From contig NZ_CP136921.1 of NCBI RefSeq assembly GCF_033100095.1, positions 1,334,501 through 1,398,500 on the forward strand: 64,000 bases of DNA, written 5' to 3'. The notes under the pieces were generated by a model, which saw nothing but the letters and a program-made list of their open reading frames with translations, had not been told where the DNA came from and did not search any database. The position numbers were made by a program, and so were the translations under genes. The stretch comes from Diaphorobacter limosus (lineage in GTDB: Bacteria > Pseudomonadota > Gammaproteobacteria > Burkholderiales > Burkholderiaceae_C). Shown here piece by piece: positions 10,385 through 18,983 of the stretch. Positions within the stretch are counted from its first letter, which is position 1; the number at the start of each line of letters is the position of its first letter.

Positions 10385-10640
10385 AAAAGAAAGCCCGGTG
10401 AACGGAGTCCTTCCGTACACCGGGCTTGACGGCAGACGCAACGGTCTTTTGCCATCTTTTGCGTCGAGGAGAGGAGCGTCCCCGACGCAGGAGGCAAGGT
10501 ATTGCCTCCAGGGGTTGCCTTGGAAGCGAGGTACCTGTTGCTCGGTGTGGCACTGACTGCCTTCCAACCAGCGGTTTCGCCCCTTCCGGCGTACGCCTGA
10601 ATCGTTCAGGCAGCCCTAAGGTAGCAAATACCACCGGCGC
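10385..10640 (-). ncRNA. Candidate structured RNA or leader ending in an intrinsic terminator
   Basis: The largest gene-free stretch (10312-11041) contains, on the minus strand, a series of clear hairpins: GCCTGAA-CGA-TTCAGGC, the pair GGTTGGAAG/CTTCCAAGGCAACC, GGAGGCAA-TACC-TTGCCTCC, and TGCGTCG...CGACGCA. The last is AAGCCCGGTGTACGG-AAGGACT-CCGTTCACCGGGCTT (10391-10427) followed by TCTTTTT, a good rho-independent terminator for minus-strand transcription. No credible open frame covers it. It is either a stand-alone small RNA of roughly 200-250 nt or an attenuating leader of the DUF748 gene. The 5' end is a guess. I compared it from memory with 6S, tmRNA, RNase P, SRP and the common riboswitch consensuses and recognised none. 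Confidence 0.5.
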
Positions 10641-10807
10641 TTTCCAGCAGCTTCTTTCAATGAGCCCGCCAATGCGATTGCCACTTTCATTTGGCCGCTT
10701 AAGCCGCACCCCGCTACATGGCCCCCAAGGTGCTAGAAAAGTCACATTTCCGAATCTATTAACAGTGTGTTAATTATTTTTTTGTATAAAACATGCAATA
10801 TTTAGTA

Positions 10808-10837
10808 TTGACTTGGCATTTAGACCCCCTCTAGAAT
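10808..10837 (+). promoter_or_regulatory. Sigma-70-type promoter for the lytic transglycosylase
   Basis: TTGACT at 10808-10813 and TAGAAT at 10832-10837 are separated by 18 nt and sit in an AT-rich stretch unlike the surrounding high-GC DNA. Transcription from about 10844 gives a 5' leader of about 200 nt before the transglycosylase start. Confidence 0.65.
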
Positions 10838-11041
10838 CCGCCATTCTTGAAAAACAGACCGTATAAACCCTAGCCGTCACCCGACACCATCTAGGAGAGT
10901 CCGCAAGCTTCCATGACGCAGCGCGCCATGGCACGGACCGAATGGCAGACCAATCCAAGCCAGCAAGCTGGCAAGACCGAGTCCTGCTGCACCCCCTGCC
11001 GGCGCAGCGCTCCACTGGGCTCGACTGAGAAAGGAAAAACG

Positions 11042-11863
11042 ATGACAGCGTCAGGAAATGCGATTGCAAGTGCGCGCACCTTTGCCGCCGATGTGATCAA
11101 CGGCTTTCTTGAAGTCACACACAACGGCTTCGCCCTGCTCGGGCTGGCCGTGGCCTTTGTGGCCATCGCCCTGAGCGCACGCCCGGACCTGCGTCAGGCT
11201 GGCGAGGACGAGTTGCGCGGCTGGCTGCATGAACGCCGCGTCGCAGAAGTCGGCTTCCCACTGGAGCCGACCGCCAGCGAACGCGCCGTGGCCATCAACC
11301 CCAAGAAGTTGCCGCGCGAACAGGCGGCCGTGGCCTTTTGGCTGAGCAAGAAGTACCGCGTGGCCCCGGAGCCGCTGGCTGCCCTGGTGACCGAGGCCTA
11401 TGAGATCGGCAAGCGCACCAAGCTCGACCCCACCCTGATCCTGGCCATCATCGCCATCGAGTCCAGCTTCAATCCGTTTGCGCAAAGCTCCGTCGGCGCA
11501 CAAGGCCTGATGCAGGTGATGACCAGCGTGCACACCGACAAGTACGAAGGTTTTGGTGGTCAGCTGGCCGCTTTCGACCCCGTGGCCAACCTGCGTGTGG
11601 GCGTGAAGGTGCTGCAGGAGTGCATTGCGCGCGCCGGCTCGCTGGAAGGCGGTCTACGCTACTACGTGGGCGCCGCCAACCTGCCCCACGATGGTGGCTA
11701 CGCTGCCAAGGTGTTGGCCGAGCATTTCCGCCTGCGCCAGGTAGCCGGACGGCCCGCGGCTGCCACCCCAGTGCTGTCCACCAAGGCCCCGGCGGCCACC
11801 GAGGTCGCCCCAACAGCCAAGTCTGCCGAAGAAAAAGTGGCCCTGCTCGACAGCGACGCCTGA
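11042..11863 (+). CDS. Membrane-anchored lytic transglycosylase (SLT domain)
   Basis: A 273-residue enzyme expected to cleave peptidoglycan glycan strands in the periplasm, forming 1,6-anhydro ends. An N-terminal membrane helix (GFALLGLAVAFVAIALSA) anchors it. The SLT fold starts near residue 115, with catalytic Glu140 in AIIAIESSFNPFA followed by the family motif GAQGLMQVM. The C-terminal Ala/Pro/Lys-rich tail is low complexity. ATG at 11042 has AAGGA six bases upstream. An in-frame ATG at 10913 would add 43 residues but has poorer spacing to its AGGAG, so it was not used. Confidence 0.85.
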   Translation: MTASGNAIASARTFAADVINGFLEVTHNGFALLGLAVAFVAIALSARPDLRQAGEDELRGWLHERRVAEVGFPLEPTASERAVAINPKKLPREQAAVAFWLSKKYRVAPEPLAALVTEAYEIGKRTKLDPTLILAIIAIESSFNPFAQSSVGAQGLMQVMTSVHTDKYEGFGGQLAAFDPVANLRVGVKVLQECIARAGSLEGGLRYYVGAANLPHDGGYAAKVLAEHFRLRQVAGRPAAATPVLSTKAPAATEVAPTAKSAEEKVALLDSDA

Positions 11864-11901
11864 ATTCCCGGCGCTGGCGCGAAGCACCGTCCGCTACACT
11901 A

Positions 11902-12080
11902 GCGGGGCACGCAACTGGCGATAGGCGCGCAAGGCCCACCGGGCTGCGCTGCTGACGTGGAGACCCGCAAAAACAAGCCGTTTTTTGCAAACCACTGGGG
12001 AGCGTGCCGCGCGGAACAAGGCAGCGTTTGCCCCGCCGCGATCCGTCGTTCGCCTGGGCAGCCCTTGATTTCCAAGGGAC
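11902..12080 (+). promoter_or_regulatory. ZTP (pfl-motif) riboswitch upstream of glyA
   Basis: The leader carries the conserved blocks of the pfl RNA in order: AACTGGCG (about 11912-11919), CGTGG (about 11956-11960), ACCACTGGGGAGCG (about 11991-12004) and the hallmark CGTTCGCCTGGGCA (12047-12060). ZTP/ZMP riboswitches sense the purine intermediate that accumulates when 10-formyl-tetrahydrofolate is scarce and turn on one-carbon genes; glyA is a known target. A small hairpin CCCTTG-ATTTC-CAAGGG (12062-12078) follows the aptamer, and no strong ribosome site is visible before the glyA ATG, so control at translation is plausible. A TACACT -10-like box sits at 11895-11900. Confidence 0.88.
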
Positions 12081-12100
12081 TCTTAGTTCATCGGACTGCC

Positions 12101-13345
12101 ATGTACCAACGCAATATTCTTGTCGAACAAACCGATCCCGAGGTGTGGGCCGCCATCCAGGCCGAGAACCTGCGCCAGGAAGAGCACATCGAGCTGATCG
12201 CCAGCGAGAACTACGCCTCGCCCGCCGTCATGGCGGCACAAGGCTCGCAGCTGACCAACAAATATGCCGAGGGCTACCCCGGCAAGCGCTACTACGGCGG
12301 CTGCGAAAACGTCGACGTGATCGAGCAGCTGGCGATTGACCGCATCAAGCAGCTGTTCGGTGCCGAGGCCGCAAACGTGCAGCCCAACTCGGGCTCGCAG
12401 GCCAACCAGGCCGTGCTGATGGCCTTCCTCAAACCCGGCGACACCATTTTGGGCATGAGCCTGGCCGAAGGCGGGCACCTGACGCACGGCATGGCGCTGA
12501 ACATGTCGGGCAAGTGGTTCAACGTGGTCTCCTACGGCCTGAACGACAAGGAAGAGATCGACTACGACGCCTTCGAAGCCAAGGCGCGCGAAAACAAGCC
12601 CAAGCTGATCATCGGCGGCGCATCGGCCTACGCCCTGCGCATTGATTTCGAGCGCATGGCCCGCGTGGCCAAGGAAATCGGCGCCATCTTCTGGGTGGAC
12701 ATTGCCCACTATGCCGGCCTGGTGGTGGCGGGCGAGTACCCCAACCCGGTGCCGTTTGCCGACGTGGTGACCAGCACCACGCACAAGAGCCTGCGCGGCC
12801 CGCGCGGCGGCATCATCTTGATGAAGGCCGAGCACGAGAAGGCCATCAACAGCGCCATCTTCCCCGGCCTGCAGGGCGGCCCGCTGGAGCACGTGATCGC
12901 AGCCAAGGCCGTGGCCTTCAAGGAGGCGCTGTCGCCCGAGTTCAAAACTTACCAACAGCAAGTGGCCAAGAACGCCAAGGTGTTTGCCGAAACATTGACA
13001 CAGCGCGGCCTGCGCATCGTCAGCGGCCGCACCGAGAGCCACGTCATGCTGGTCGACCTGCGCGCCAAGGGCATCACCGGCAAGGCCGCCGAGGCGGCCC
13101 TGGGCAAGGCGCATATCACCATCAACAAGAACGCCATCCCCAACGACCCCGAGAAGCCCATGGTGACCAGCGGCATTCGCGTGGGCACGCCGGCCATCAC
13201 CACGCGCGGTTTCAAGGAAGAGGAAACGCGCATCACCGCCAACCTGCTGGCGGACGTGCTCGAGAACCCCAATGACGAGGCCCACCTGGCCGCCGTGCGC
13301 GAGAAGGTCAACGCGTTGACCAGTCGCTTCCCGGTCTATCGCTGA
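12101..13345 (+). CDS. glyA: Serine hydroxymethyltransferase
   Basis: Converts serine and tetrahydrofolate to glycine and 5,10-methylene-tetrahydrofolate using PLP, feeding one-carbon metabolism. The product is 414 residues, typical for the family. It begins [16 protein letters not shown]. The PLP lysine is Lys229 in [14 protein letters not shown], the same number as in Escherichia coli Gly[12 protein letters not shown] near the N-terminus is also diagnostic. The start at 12101 follows directly after the ZTP riboswitch, which would raise expression when folate one-carbon units are low. nrdR starts 9 bp after the stop, so the two genes are probably co-transcribed, an arrangement common in proteobacteria. 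Confidence 0.97.
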   Translation: MYQRNILVEQTDPEVWAAIQAENLRQEEHIELIASENYASPAVMAAQGSQLTNKYAEGYPGKRYYGGCENVDVIEQLAIDRIKQLFGAEAANVQPNSGSQANQAVLMAFLKPGDTILGMSLAEGGHLTHGMALNMSGKWFNVVSYGLNDKEEIDYDAFEAKARENKPKLIIGGASAYALRIDFERMARVAKEIGAIFWVDIAHYAGLVVAGEYPNPVPFADVVTSTTHKSLRGPRGGIILMKAEHEKAINSAIFPGLQGGPLEHVIAAKAVAFKEALSPEFKTYQQQVAKNAKVFAETLTQRGLRIVSGRTESHVMLVDLRAKGITGKAAEAALGKAHITINKNAIPNDPEKPMVTSGIRVGTPAITTRGFKEEETRITANLLADVLENPNDEAHLAAVREKVNALTSRFPVYR

Positions 13346-13353
13346 GCTGCGCC

Positions 13354-13803
13354 ATGAAGTGCCCGTTCTGCAGCAATCAGGACACCCAGGTCGTCGAGAC
13401 ACGGGTGTCCGAGGACGGGAACTTCATCCGCCGCAGGCGCCAATGCGGTGCCTGCGAAAAACGCTTCACCACCTATGAGCGGCCGGACGTTCACTTCCCC
13501 ACCGTGGTCAAGAAAGATGGCCGGCGTGTAGAGTATTCGCGCGACAAGCTGCTCGCCTCCTTCAAGCTGGCGCTGCGCAAGCGGCCGGTGAGCACGGTGC
13601 AGATCGATTCGGCCATCGAGCGCATCGAAGAGAAACTGCTGCAACTGGGCCAGCGCGAGGTGATCTCCAGCCGCATCGGCGAGCTGGTGATGCGCGAGCT
13701 CAAGAAGCTCGACAAGGTGGCCTACATCCGCTATGCCAGCGTGTACCGCAGCTTCGAGGACATTGATGAGTTCCGCGCTCTCGTCGATGAAGTCCGCAAG
13801 TAG
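13354..13803 (+). CDS. nrdR: Transcriptional repressor NrdR
   Basis: NrdR represses ribonucleotide reductase operons in response to bound ATP/dATP. This 149-residue protein has the usual N-terminal zinc ribbon with Cys3, Cys6, Cys31 and Cys34 (CPFC...CGAC), followed by an ATP-cone domain ([18 protein letters not shown] onward). The length is standard. It lies 9 bp downstream of glyA on the same strand, linking deoxynucleotide control with folate one-carbon supply. A bidirectional palindrome separates it from the convergent aroC gene. Confidence 0.96.
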   Translation: MKCPFCSNQDTQVVETRVSEDGNFIRRRRQCGACEKRFTTYERPDVHFPTVVKKDGRRVEYSRDKLLASFKLALRKRPVSTVQIDSAIERIEEKLLQLGQREVISSRIGELVMRELKKLDKVAYIRYASVYRSFEDIDEFRALVDEVRK

Positions 13804-13820
13804 TTCATCGCTTCTCTATT

Positions 13821-13860
13821 GATAGCTGTCAGCGCCCATAGCCTGGGCGCTACAGCCATT
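13821..13860 (+). repeat. Dispersed GCGC palindrome (copy A), probable terminator of nrdR
   Basis: GATAGCTGTCAGCGCCCA-tagcc-TGGGCGCTACAGC forms a strong hairpin followed by CATTTTTC. It shares the pattern GATAGCT-n-GCGC-loop-GCGC-n-AGC with copies at 15009, 27180 and 33038. It lies between convergent nrdR and aroC and can terminate both. Confidence 0.7.
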
Positions 13861-13866
13861 TTTCAC

Positions 13867-14967
13867 TTAAACCTCTCGCGCGGACGCAATCGGCGGCACG
13901 GCCTGCCGCACGTCGCCGCACTGGGCACGGTGGCGCAGCGCGTGGTCCATCAGCACCAGGGCCAGCAGCGCCTCGGCAATCGGCGCGGCACGTATGCCCA
14001 CACAGGGGTCGTGGCGCCCCTTGGTAATCACCTCGGTGCTCTGGCCGTGGATGTCTATGGACTCGCGCGGACTGATGATGGAGCTGGTCGGCTTGATGGC
14101 CAGCTGCACCTCGATGTCCTGCCCGGTGCTGATGCCGCCCAGCACCCCGCCGGCGTTGTTGCTGGCAAAGCCCTGCGGCGTGAGCGAGTCGCCATGGACG
14201 GTACCGCGCTGGGCCACGCTGGCAAAACCGGCGCCTATCTCCACGCCCTTGACGGCGTTCAGGCCCATCATCACGTAGGCGATGTCGGCGTCGAGCTTGT
14301 CATACAAAGGCTCGCCCAGGCCGACCGGCACGCCGGTGGCCTGCACGCGAATGCGCGCGCCGCAAGAGTCGCCAGACTTGCGTAGCCCATCCATGTAGTC
14401 CTCGTAAGCCTGCACATCGGCCACCGGAGCAAAGAAGGGGTTGCGCGGCACATGCTCCCAGCTCTCGAAAGGGATGGCCAGCTCGCCCAGCTGCGTCATG
14501 CAGGCGCGAAACGCCGTGCCGTATTTCTCGGCCAGCCATTTTTTGGCCACGGCGCCGGCGGCCACGGTGGGCGCCGTCAGGCGCGCCGACGAGCGGCCGC
14601 CGCCGCGCGGGTCGCGCAGGCCGTACTTGTGCCAATAGGCGTAGTCGGCATGACCGGGGCGAAAGCTCTGCGCGATGTCGCCATAGTCCTTGCTGCGCTG
14701 ATCCTGGTTGCGGATCAGCAGCGCGATGGGCGTGCCGGTGGTCTTGCCCTGGTACACGCCAGAGAGGATCTCCACCGCGTCCGGTTCATTGCGCTGCGTG
14801 ACATGGCGGCTGGTGCCGGGGCGGCGGCGATCCAGATCCTGCTGGATGTCGGCCTCTGACAGCTCCATGCCCGGCGGGCAGCCGTCGATCACGCAGCCAA
14901 TGGCCGGGCCATGGGATTCACCGAAGTTGGTGACGCAAAACAGGGTGCCTAAGGTGTTGCCGCTCAT
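13867..14967 (-). CDS. aroC: Chorismate synthase
   Basis: Catalyses the last shikimate-pathway step, converting 5-enolpyruvylshikimate-3-phosphate to chorismate with reduced FMN. The 366-residue protein starts [20 protein letters not shown] and carries the family signature [18 protein letters not shown] near residue 16. [36 protein letters not shown] and the C-terminal [17 protein letters not shown] are also present. The start at 14967 matches the family; a longer frame upstream crosses a repeat and is not coding. It converges with nrdR and follows the CBS-domain gene on the same strand, separated by a palindromic hairpin. Confidence 0.97.
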   Translation of the reverse strand: MSGNTLGTLFCVTNFGESHGPAIGCVIDGCPPGMELSEADIQQDLDRRRPGTSRHVTQRNEPDAVEILSGVYQGKTTGTPIALLIRNQDQRSKDYGDIAQSFRPGHADYAYWHKYGLRDPRGGGRSSARLTAPTVAAGAVAKKWLAEKYGTAFRACMTQLGELAIPFESWEHVPRNPFFAPVADVQAYEDYMDGLRKSGDSCGARIRVQATGVPVGLGEPLYDKLDADIAYVMMGLNAVKGVEIGAGFASVAQRGTVHGDSLTPQGFASNNAGGVLGGISTGQDIEVQLAIKPTSSIISPRESIDIHGQSTEVITKGRHDPCVGIRAAPIAEALLALVLMDHALRHRAQCGDVRQAVPPIASAREV

Positions 14968-15008
14968 GGGAACGCGATGCTCTTGAAACCGTTGAAACCA
15001 TAAAAACA

Positions 15009-15049
15009 ATAGCTGTTTGCGCTTTATACAGAAGCGCAAACGGCTGATT
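15009..15049 (+). repeat. Dispersed GCGC palindrome (copy B)
   Basis: ATAGCTGTTTGCGCTT-tatacag-AAGCGCAAACGGCT is flanked by ATTTTGTT. It lies between the stop of the CBS gene and the start of aroC, both on the minus strand. It belongs to the same family as copies A, C and D, and its left arm is repeated exactly inside the DUF349 gene. Confidence 0.7.
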
Positions 15050-15060
15050 TTGTTCAAACC

Positions 15061-15516
15061 TCAAGCTGCCGGCGGGGATTCTTCCTGCGGCCAGTCACGG
15101 ATATAGGCCTTGAGCAGCTTGTTCTCGAAGTTCTGGCTGTCCACCACGGCCTTGGCCACGTCGTAGAAGCTGACCACGCCCATCAGCATGCGCTTGTCCA
15201 TCACCGGCATGTAGCGCGCGTGGCAGCCCAGCATCATGCGGCGCACCTCGTCCATGTCGGTCTCCAGCGTGCAGGTCACCGGCGCGTCGTCCATGCTGCT
15301 ACGCACCAGGGTGGTGCCCACGCCGCCGCCGTTCTTCACCAGGCGCTGTATCACCTCGCGGAAGGTCAGCATGCCCACCAGGTCGCCATGCTCCATGACC
15401 ACCAGCGAGCCTATGTCCTTCTCGGCCATGGTCTCCACAGCGCGCGCCAGCGGTTCGTCGGGATGGACGGTGTAGAGGGTGTTGCCTTTGAGGCGCAGGA
15501 TGTCGCTGACTTTCAT
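15061..15516 (-). CDS. CBS-domain pair protein
   Basis: A 151-residue cytoplasmic protein consisting of little more than two CBS motifs (residues about 10-65 and 75-130), which bind adenine nucleotides as a regulatory Bateman module. Visible features are LARAVETMAEKDIGSLVVME in the first and GCHARYMPVMDKRMLMGVVS in the second. ATG at 15516 is preceded by GGAGATACC. The partner it regulates is unknown. It lies back to back with the sulfhydrylase gene, whose promoter region it shares. Confidence 0.86.
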   Translation of the reverse strand: MKVSDILRLKGNTLYTVHPDEPLARAVETMAEKDIGSLVVMEHGDLVGMLTFREVIQRLVKNGGGVGTTLVRSSMDDAPVTCTLETDMDEVRRMMLGCHARYMPVMDKRMLMGVVSFYDVAKAVVDSQNFENKLLKAYIRDWPQEESPPAA

Positions 15517-15624
15517 GGGGTATCTCCGAATGGTGCGGCAGGCGCTGCTTGCCGACTGCTTGCGAGGAAATATAGCCCACAATCACCAGCTGATTCACCG
15601 CTATCCACTACTTGGGAGACATGG

Positions 15625-16926
15625 ATGCCCGGTTACTCCGACCCTGGCTTCGACACCCTGGCGCTGCATGCCGGCGCCCAGCCCGACCCCGCCACCGGCG
15701 CGCGTGCCGTGCCCATACACCTGACGGCCTCCTTCGTCTTCGAATCCAGCGACCAGGCCGCGGCACTGTTCAACATGGAGCGCCCCGGCCATGTCTACAG
15801 CCGCATCAGCAACCCCACCAACGCCGTGCTCGAGCAGCGCGTGGCGGCCCTGGAGGGTGGCGTCGGCGCCATCGCCACGGCCAGCGGCCAGGCGGCGCTG
15901 CACCTGGCCATCGCCACGCTGATGGGCGCGGGCGGGCATATCGTGGCCAGCACGGCGCTGTATGGCGGCTCGCAGAACCTGTTGAACTACACACTGCGCC
16001 GCTTCGGCATAGAGACAACGTTTGTGCAGCCCGGCGACCTGGACGGCTGGCGCGCCGCCATCCGCCCCAACACCCGGCTGCTGTTTGGCGAGACGGTGGG
16101 CAACCCCGGCCTGGAGGTGCTGGACATCCCCGCCGTGGCGCAGATCGCCCACGACGCCGGCGTGCCGCTGCTGGTCGATTCCACCCTCACCTCGCCCTGG
16201 CTCATCAAGCCCTTCGAGCATGGCGCCGACCTGGTCTACCACTCGGCCACCAAGTTCCTCTCGGGCCACGGCACGGTGATAGGCGGCGTGCTGGTCGATG
16301 GCGGCAGCTTTGACTGGGAAAAATCGGGGCGCTTTCCCGAGATGACCCAGCCCTACGACGGCTTTCACGGCATGGTGTTTGCCGAGGAAAGCACCGTGGG
16401 CGCCTTCTTGCTGCGCGCCAGGCGCGAGGGCCTGCGCGACTTTGGCGCCTGCATGAGCCCGCACACCGCCTGGCTCATCCTGCAGGGCATAGAGACCCTG
16501 CCTCTGCGCATGCAACAGCACATGCGCAACACCGAGAAGCTGGTGCAATTCCTGGCCGACCAGCCCTTCGTGGCGCGCGTGGGCCATCCGCTGCTGCCAT
16601 CGCACCCCAGCCACGCCCTGGCGCAAAAGCTGCTGCCGCGCGGCGCGGGCTCGGTGTTCAGCTTCGACATCAAGGGCAGCCGCGCCCAGGGCAAGGCCTT
16701 CATTGAAGCGCTGAAGCTCTTCAGCCACCTGGCCAACGTGGGCGACTGCCGCTCGCTGGTGATCCACCCGGCCAGCACCACGCACCACCGCCTGAGCAAC
16801 GAGGCGCTGGCCGCCGCCGGCATAGGCCAGGGCACGATACGCCTGTCCATAGGCCTGGAGGACGCCGACGACCTGATCGACGACCTGAAGCGCGCACTGA
16901 AGGCCGCAGAAAAGGCAGGCGGCTGA
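15625..16926 (+). CDS. O-acetyl/O-succinylhomoserine sulfhydrylase, PLP-dependent
   Basis: A 433-residue Cys/Met-metabolism PLP enzyme. It most likely condenses an activated homoserine ester with sulfide (or methanethiol) to form homocysteine (or methionine). Lys210 in YHSATKFLSGHG is the Schiff-base lysine. YSRISNPTNAVLEQRVAALEGG and ASTALYGGSQNLL are typical of the family, and the length fits the MetY/OAH type better than the shorter MetZ. The start at 15625 has GGGAG seven bases upstream. The next gene, an alpha/beta hydrolase, overlaps the stop by one base, so they form an operon. Acetyl versus succinyl preference cannot be read from sequence. Confidence 0.88.
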   Translation: MPGYSDPGFDTLALHAGAQPDPATGARAVPIHLTASFVFESSDQAAALFNMERPGHVYSRISNPTNAVLEQRVAALEGGVGAIATASGQAALHLAIATLMGAGGHIVASTALYGGSQNLLNYTLRRFGIETTFVQPGDLDGWRAAIRPNTRLLFGETVGNPGLEVLDIPAVAQIAHDAGVPLLVDSTLTSPWLIKPFEHGADLVYHSATKFLSGHGTVIGGVLVDGGSFDWEKSGRFPEMTQPYDGFHGMVFAEESTVGAFLLRARREGLRDFGACMSPHTAWLILQGIETLPLRMQQHMRNTEKLVQFLADQPFVARVGHPLLPSHPSHALAQKLLPRGAGSVFSFDIKGSRAQGKAFIEALKLFSHLANVGDCRSLVIHPASTTHHRLSNEALAAAGIGQGTIRLSIGLEDADDLIDDLKRALKAAEKAGG

Positions 16927-17741
16927 TGTACCTGCAAATCAATGGCGCGCAGACCTTTTGCCATACCGGCGGCAAGCCGTTTGATGCCGGCCAGCCCAGC
17001 GTGGTCTTCATCCACGGCGTGCTGTGCGACCACAGCGTCTGGGCCCTGCAAAGCCGCCATCTGGCGCACCACGGCTGGAACGTGCTGGCCGTGGATCTGC
17101 CCGGTCACAGTCGCAGCGGCGGCGAGGCGCCCGCCAGCGTGGAACAGGCAGCGGACTTCATCATCGCGCTGCTCGACACCCTGGGCGTGCAGCGTGCCGC
17201 GCTGGTGGGTCACAGCTGGGGTTCGCTGATCGCGCTGGAGGCCACGGCCCGGCTGGGCACGCGTGCGAGCCACCTGGTGCTGGTGGGCACGGCCTTTCCC
17301 ATGAAGGTTTCGCCAGCGCTGATCGAATCGTCACTGAACGAGCCCGAGAAGGCGCTGAAGATGGTCAACATGTTCTCGCGCAGCAGCCTGGCCTCGCCCT
17401 CGGGCGCGGGCTTCTGGGCCTACGGCGCGGGCCTGGCCCTGGGTCGGCGCGTGCTGCGCAGCAACCCGCGGGTGAATGTGTTCCACCGCGGCTTCGTGGC
17501 CTGCGACAGCTATTGCGGTGGCGAGCAGGCGATCGCCGCCATTCAGTGCCCGGTGTTGTTTGCGCTGGGCGCGCAGGATCAGATGACGCCCCCGAAGGCC
17601 GCCCAGGGCCTGATAGCGACCGCGCGCGCCGCCGGCAAGATGGTGCAGGTGGCGCACCTGCCGGTGGGCCACAACCAGATGACCGAGACGCCGGAGGAGA
17701 CGCTGCGCGCCATCGGCGATTTCCTGAACGCCCCGGCCTAA
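16926..17741 (+). CDS. Alpha/beta-hydrolase
   Basis: A 271-residue alpha/beta-hydrolase-fold enzyme. The oxyanion region FIHGVLCDHSVW is near residue 25, the nucleophile elbow GHSWG places Ser97 at the active site, and a C-terminal HLPVGHNQMTE supplies the probable catalytic His. Its ATG overlaps the stop of the sulfhydrylase gene (TGATG), implying translational coupling. Substrate unknown. A hydrolase acting on activated esters, or simply a housekeeping esterase, would both fit; it lacks enough features to call homoserine acetyltransferase. Confidence 0.82.
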   Translation: MYLQINGAQTFCHTGGKPFDAGQPSVVFIHGVLCDHSVWALQSRHLAHHGWNVLAVDLPGHSRSGGEAPASVEQAADFIIALLDTLGVQRAALVGHSWGSLIALEATARLGTRASHLVLVGTAFPMKVSPALIESSLNEPEKALKMVNMFSRSSLASPSGAGFWAYGAGLALGRRVLRSNPRVNVFHRGFVACDSYCGGEQAIAAIQCPVLFALGAQDQMTPPKAAQGLIATARAAGKMVQVAHLPVGHNQMTETPEETLRAIGDFLNAPA

Positions 17742-17745
17742 GGCA

Positions 17746-18447
17746 TCAGGCCAACAGCCGGCACAGCTCGCGCAGGCTGGTCACCGTCGCCTGGGGCGGC
17801 GTGCCCTGCGGCCAGGCGGCCTGCGCCGGGTTGAGCCAGGCGGCCTGCATGCCTGCATCCAGCGCACCTCGGGCGTCGAGCAGCGCATCGTCGCCCACAT
17901 GCAGCACCGCGCCGCTGGTCACGCCCGCTGCCTGCGCCGCGGCGTGGAAGATGCGCGCATCGGGCTTGGCCACCCCCAGGCGCGCAGCGCTCAGGCTGTC
18001 CTTGAAGTAGCGCCCAATGCCTATGTGGTGCACGTCGGCATTTCCGTTGGACAAGGCCACCACGGGGTAGCGCGCGGACAGGAATTCCAGCGTCTCCAAC
18101 GCATCGTCGAACAGCTCCACGCGCTGGCGCTCGGCAAAGAAGAGGTCGAAGGCCGGCTCGGCCAGCGCGGGATCGTCCCCCGCCTGGGTCAGTGCCAGGC
18201 GGATCGACTCGCGCCGCAGCGCGCTCAAGTCCAGCCGCAGGTCGGGGCGCAGCTCGTTCATGCGCACGCGGATGGCGCGCAGCGCCGGGGCGTCACCAAA
18301 CAGCGCCGCCGTGGCCGGGGCATGGGTCGCCAGCCAGCCGGCCAGGGCCGCCTCGGCCCGTGCAATGGTGGGCCATACGGGCCATAGCGTGTCGTCCAGG
18401 TCGATGGTGATGGCGCGTATGCGCGCGGTGTCAAGGCTTGTTACCAC
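17746..18447 (-). CDS. HAD-superfamily hydrolase
   Basis: A 233-residue haloacid-dehalogenase-type phosphatase. Motif I is IDLDDTLW with Asp16 as nucleophile and Asp18 as acid/base, motif II is VALSNGN, and motifs III/IV are AKPDARIF and HVGDDALLDARGA. This suggests a small-molecule phosphatase of unknown substrate. The long in-frame extension to 18963 is an antisense shadow of the DUF2946 gene. The start was placed at GTG 18447, just before the core strand. It converges with the hydrolase gene and diverges from the DUF2946/TonB-receptor pair. Confidence 0.83.
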   Translation of the reverse strand: MVTSLDTARIRAITIDLDDTLWPVWPTIARAEAALAGWLATHAPATAALFGDAPALRAIRVRMNELRPDLRLDLSALRRESIRLALTQAGDDPALAEPAFDLFFAERQRVELFDDALETLEFLSARYPVVALSNGNADVHHIGIGRYFKDSLSAARLGVAKPDARIFHAAAQAAGVTSGAVLHVGDDALLDARGALDAGMQAAWLNPAQAAWPQGTPPQATVTSLRELCRLLA

Positions 18448-18498
18448 AATTGATCCACAGCAAAACTCAGGGAGGCGGCCAGGGCACAATGGCGCGCC

Positions 18499-18888
18499 GT
18501 GACGCAGCGCAACATTTTCTCCACCCTCCGCCAGCCGGGCATGGTACTCGCCATGCTGGCCCTGCTGGCGCAGCTGTGGATGGTGCAGGCCAGCGCCCGG
18601 CACTGGGCCGACATGGCCACCCAGGCGCTGTTCAGTGCCGACATTTGCTCGGTACACGGACAGGCTGGCAGCCCCGGCCCGCAAGGCGACGAGCAGCCCA
18701 TGGGCGGGATGCAGCATTGCCCGGTCTGCAGCGTTGCCGGCGCCAGCTTTATCGCCAGCGGCGGCAGCACGGCCACGCTGCCGCGCGCGCCACAGGGCCC
18801 GCCCCCGAGCCATCACGACAGCCAGCCCCAGCGCGAGTCCAAGCGGCTGCGCCCGCCGGCCCAGGGGCCGCCACAGGCCACGACCTGA
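18499..18888 (+). CDS. DUF2946-type small exported protein
   Basis: A 129-residue protein with an N-terminal hydrophobic segment (GMVLAMLALLAQLWMVQASA) and a short Cys/His/Met-containing middle (ICSVHG...MGGMQHCPVCS). The Pro/Arg-rich tail is low complexity. It starts at GTG 18499. DUF2946 proteins are commonly found next to copper-type TonB receptors, and such a receptor follows 95 bp downstream. The CxxC plus Met/His content makes a periplasmic metal-binding helper plausible, but this is an inference and the fold is not established. Confidence 0.68.
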   Translation: MTQRNIFSTLRQPGMVLAMLALLAQLWMVQASARHWADMATQALFSADICSVHGQAGSPGPQGDEQPMGGMQHCPVCSVAGASFIASGGSTATLPRAPQGPPPSHHDSQPQRESKRLRPPAQGPPQATT

Positions 18889-18983
18889 GACCCGTTCTCT
18901 TCCTGTCTTCGTGATGCAGCCAGCCCCGCCGGGGCCTGGCTGTGCCCGGGCCCGCGCCCGCATTCCGCACCAGTTTCAAACCC

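Noticed and set aside
10385..10640. 6S RNA, tmRNA, RNase P RNA or SRP RNA
   Set aside because: None of the conserved signature sequences I know for these RNAs is present, and the two ends do not pair as in 6S RNA.
10248..10745. A 165-codon minus-strand frame upstream of DUF748
   Set aside because: It runs through the hairpin-rich RNA region and terminator, and has no protein-like features.
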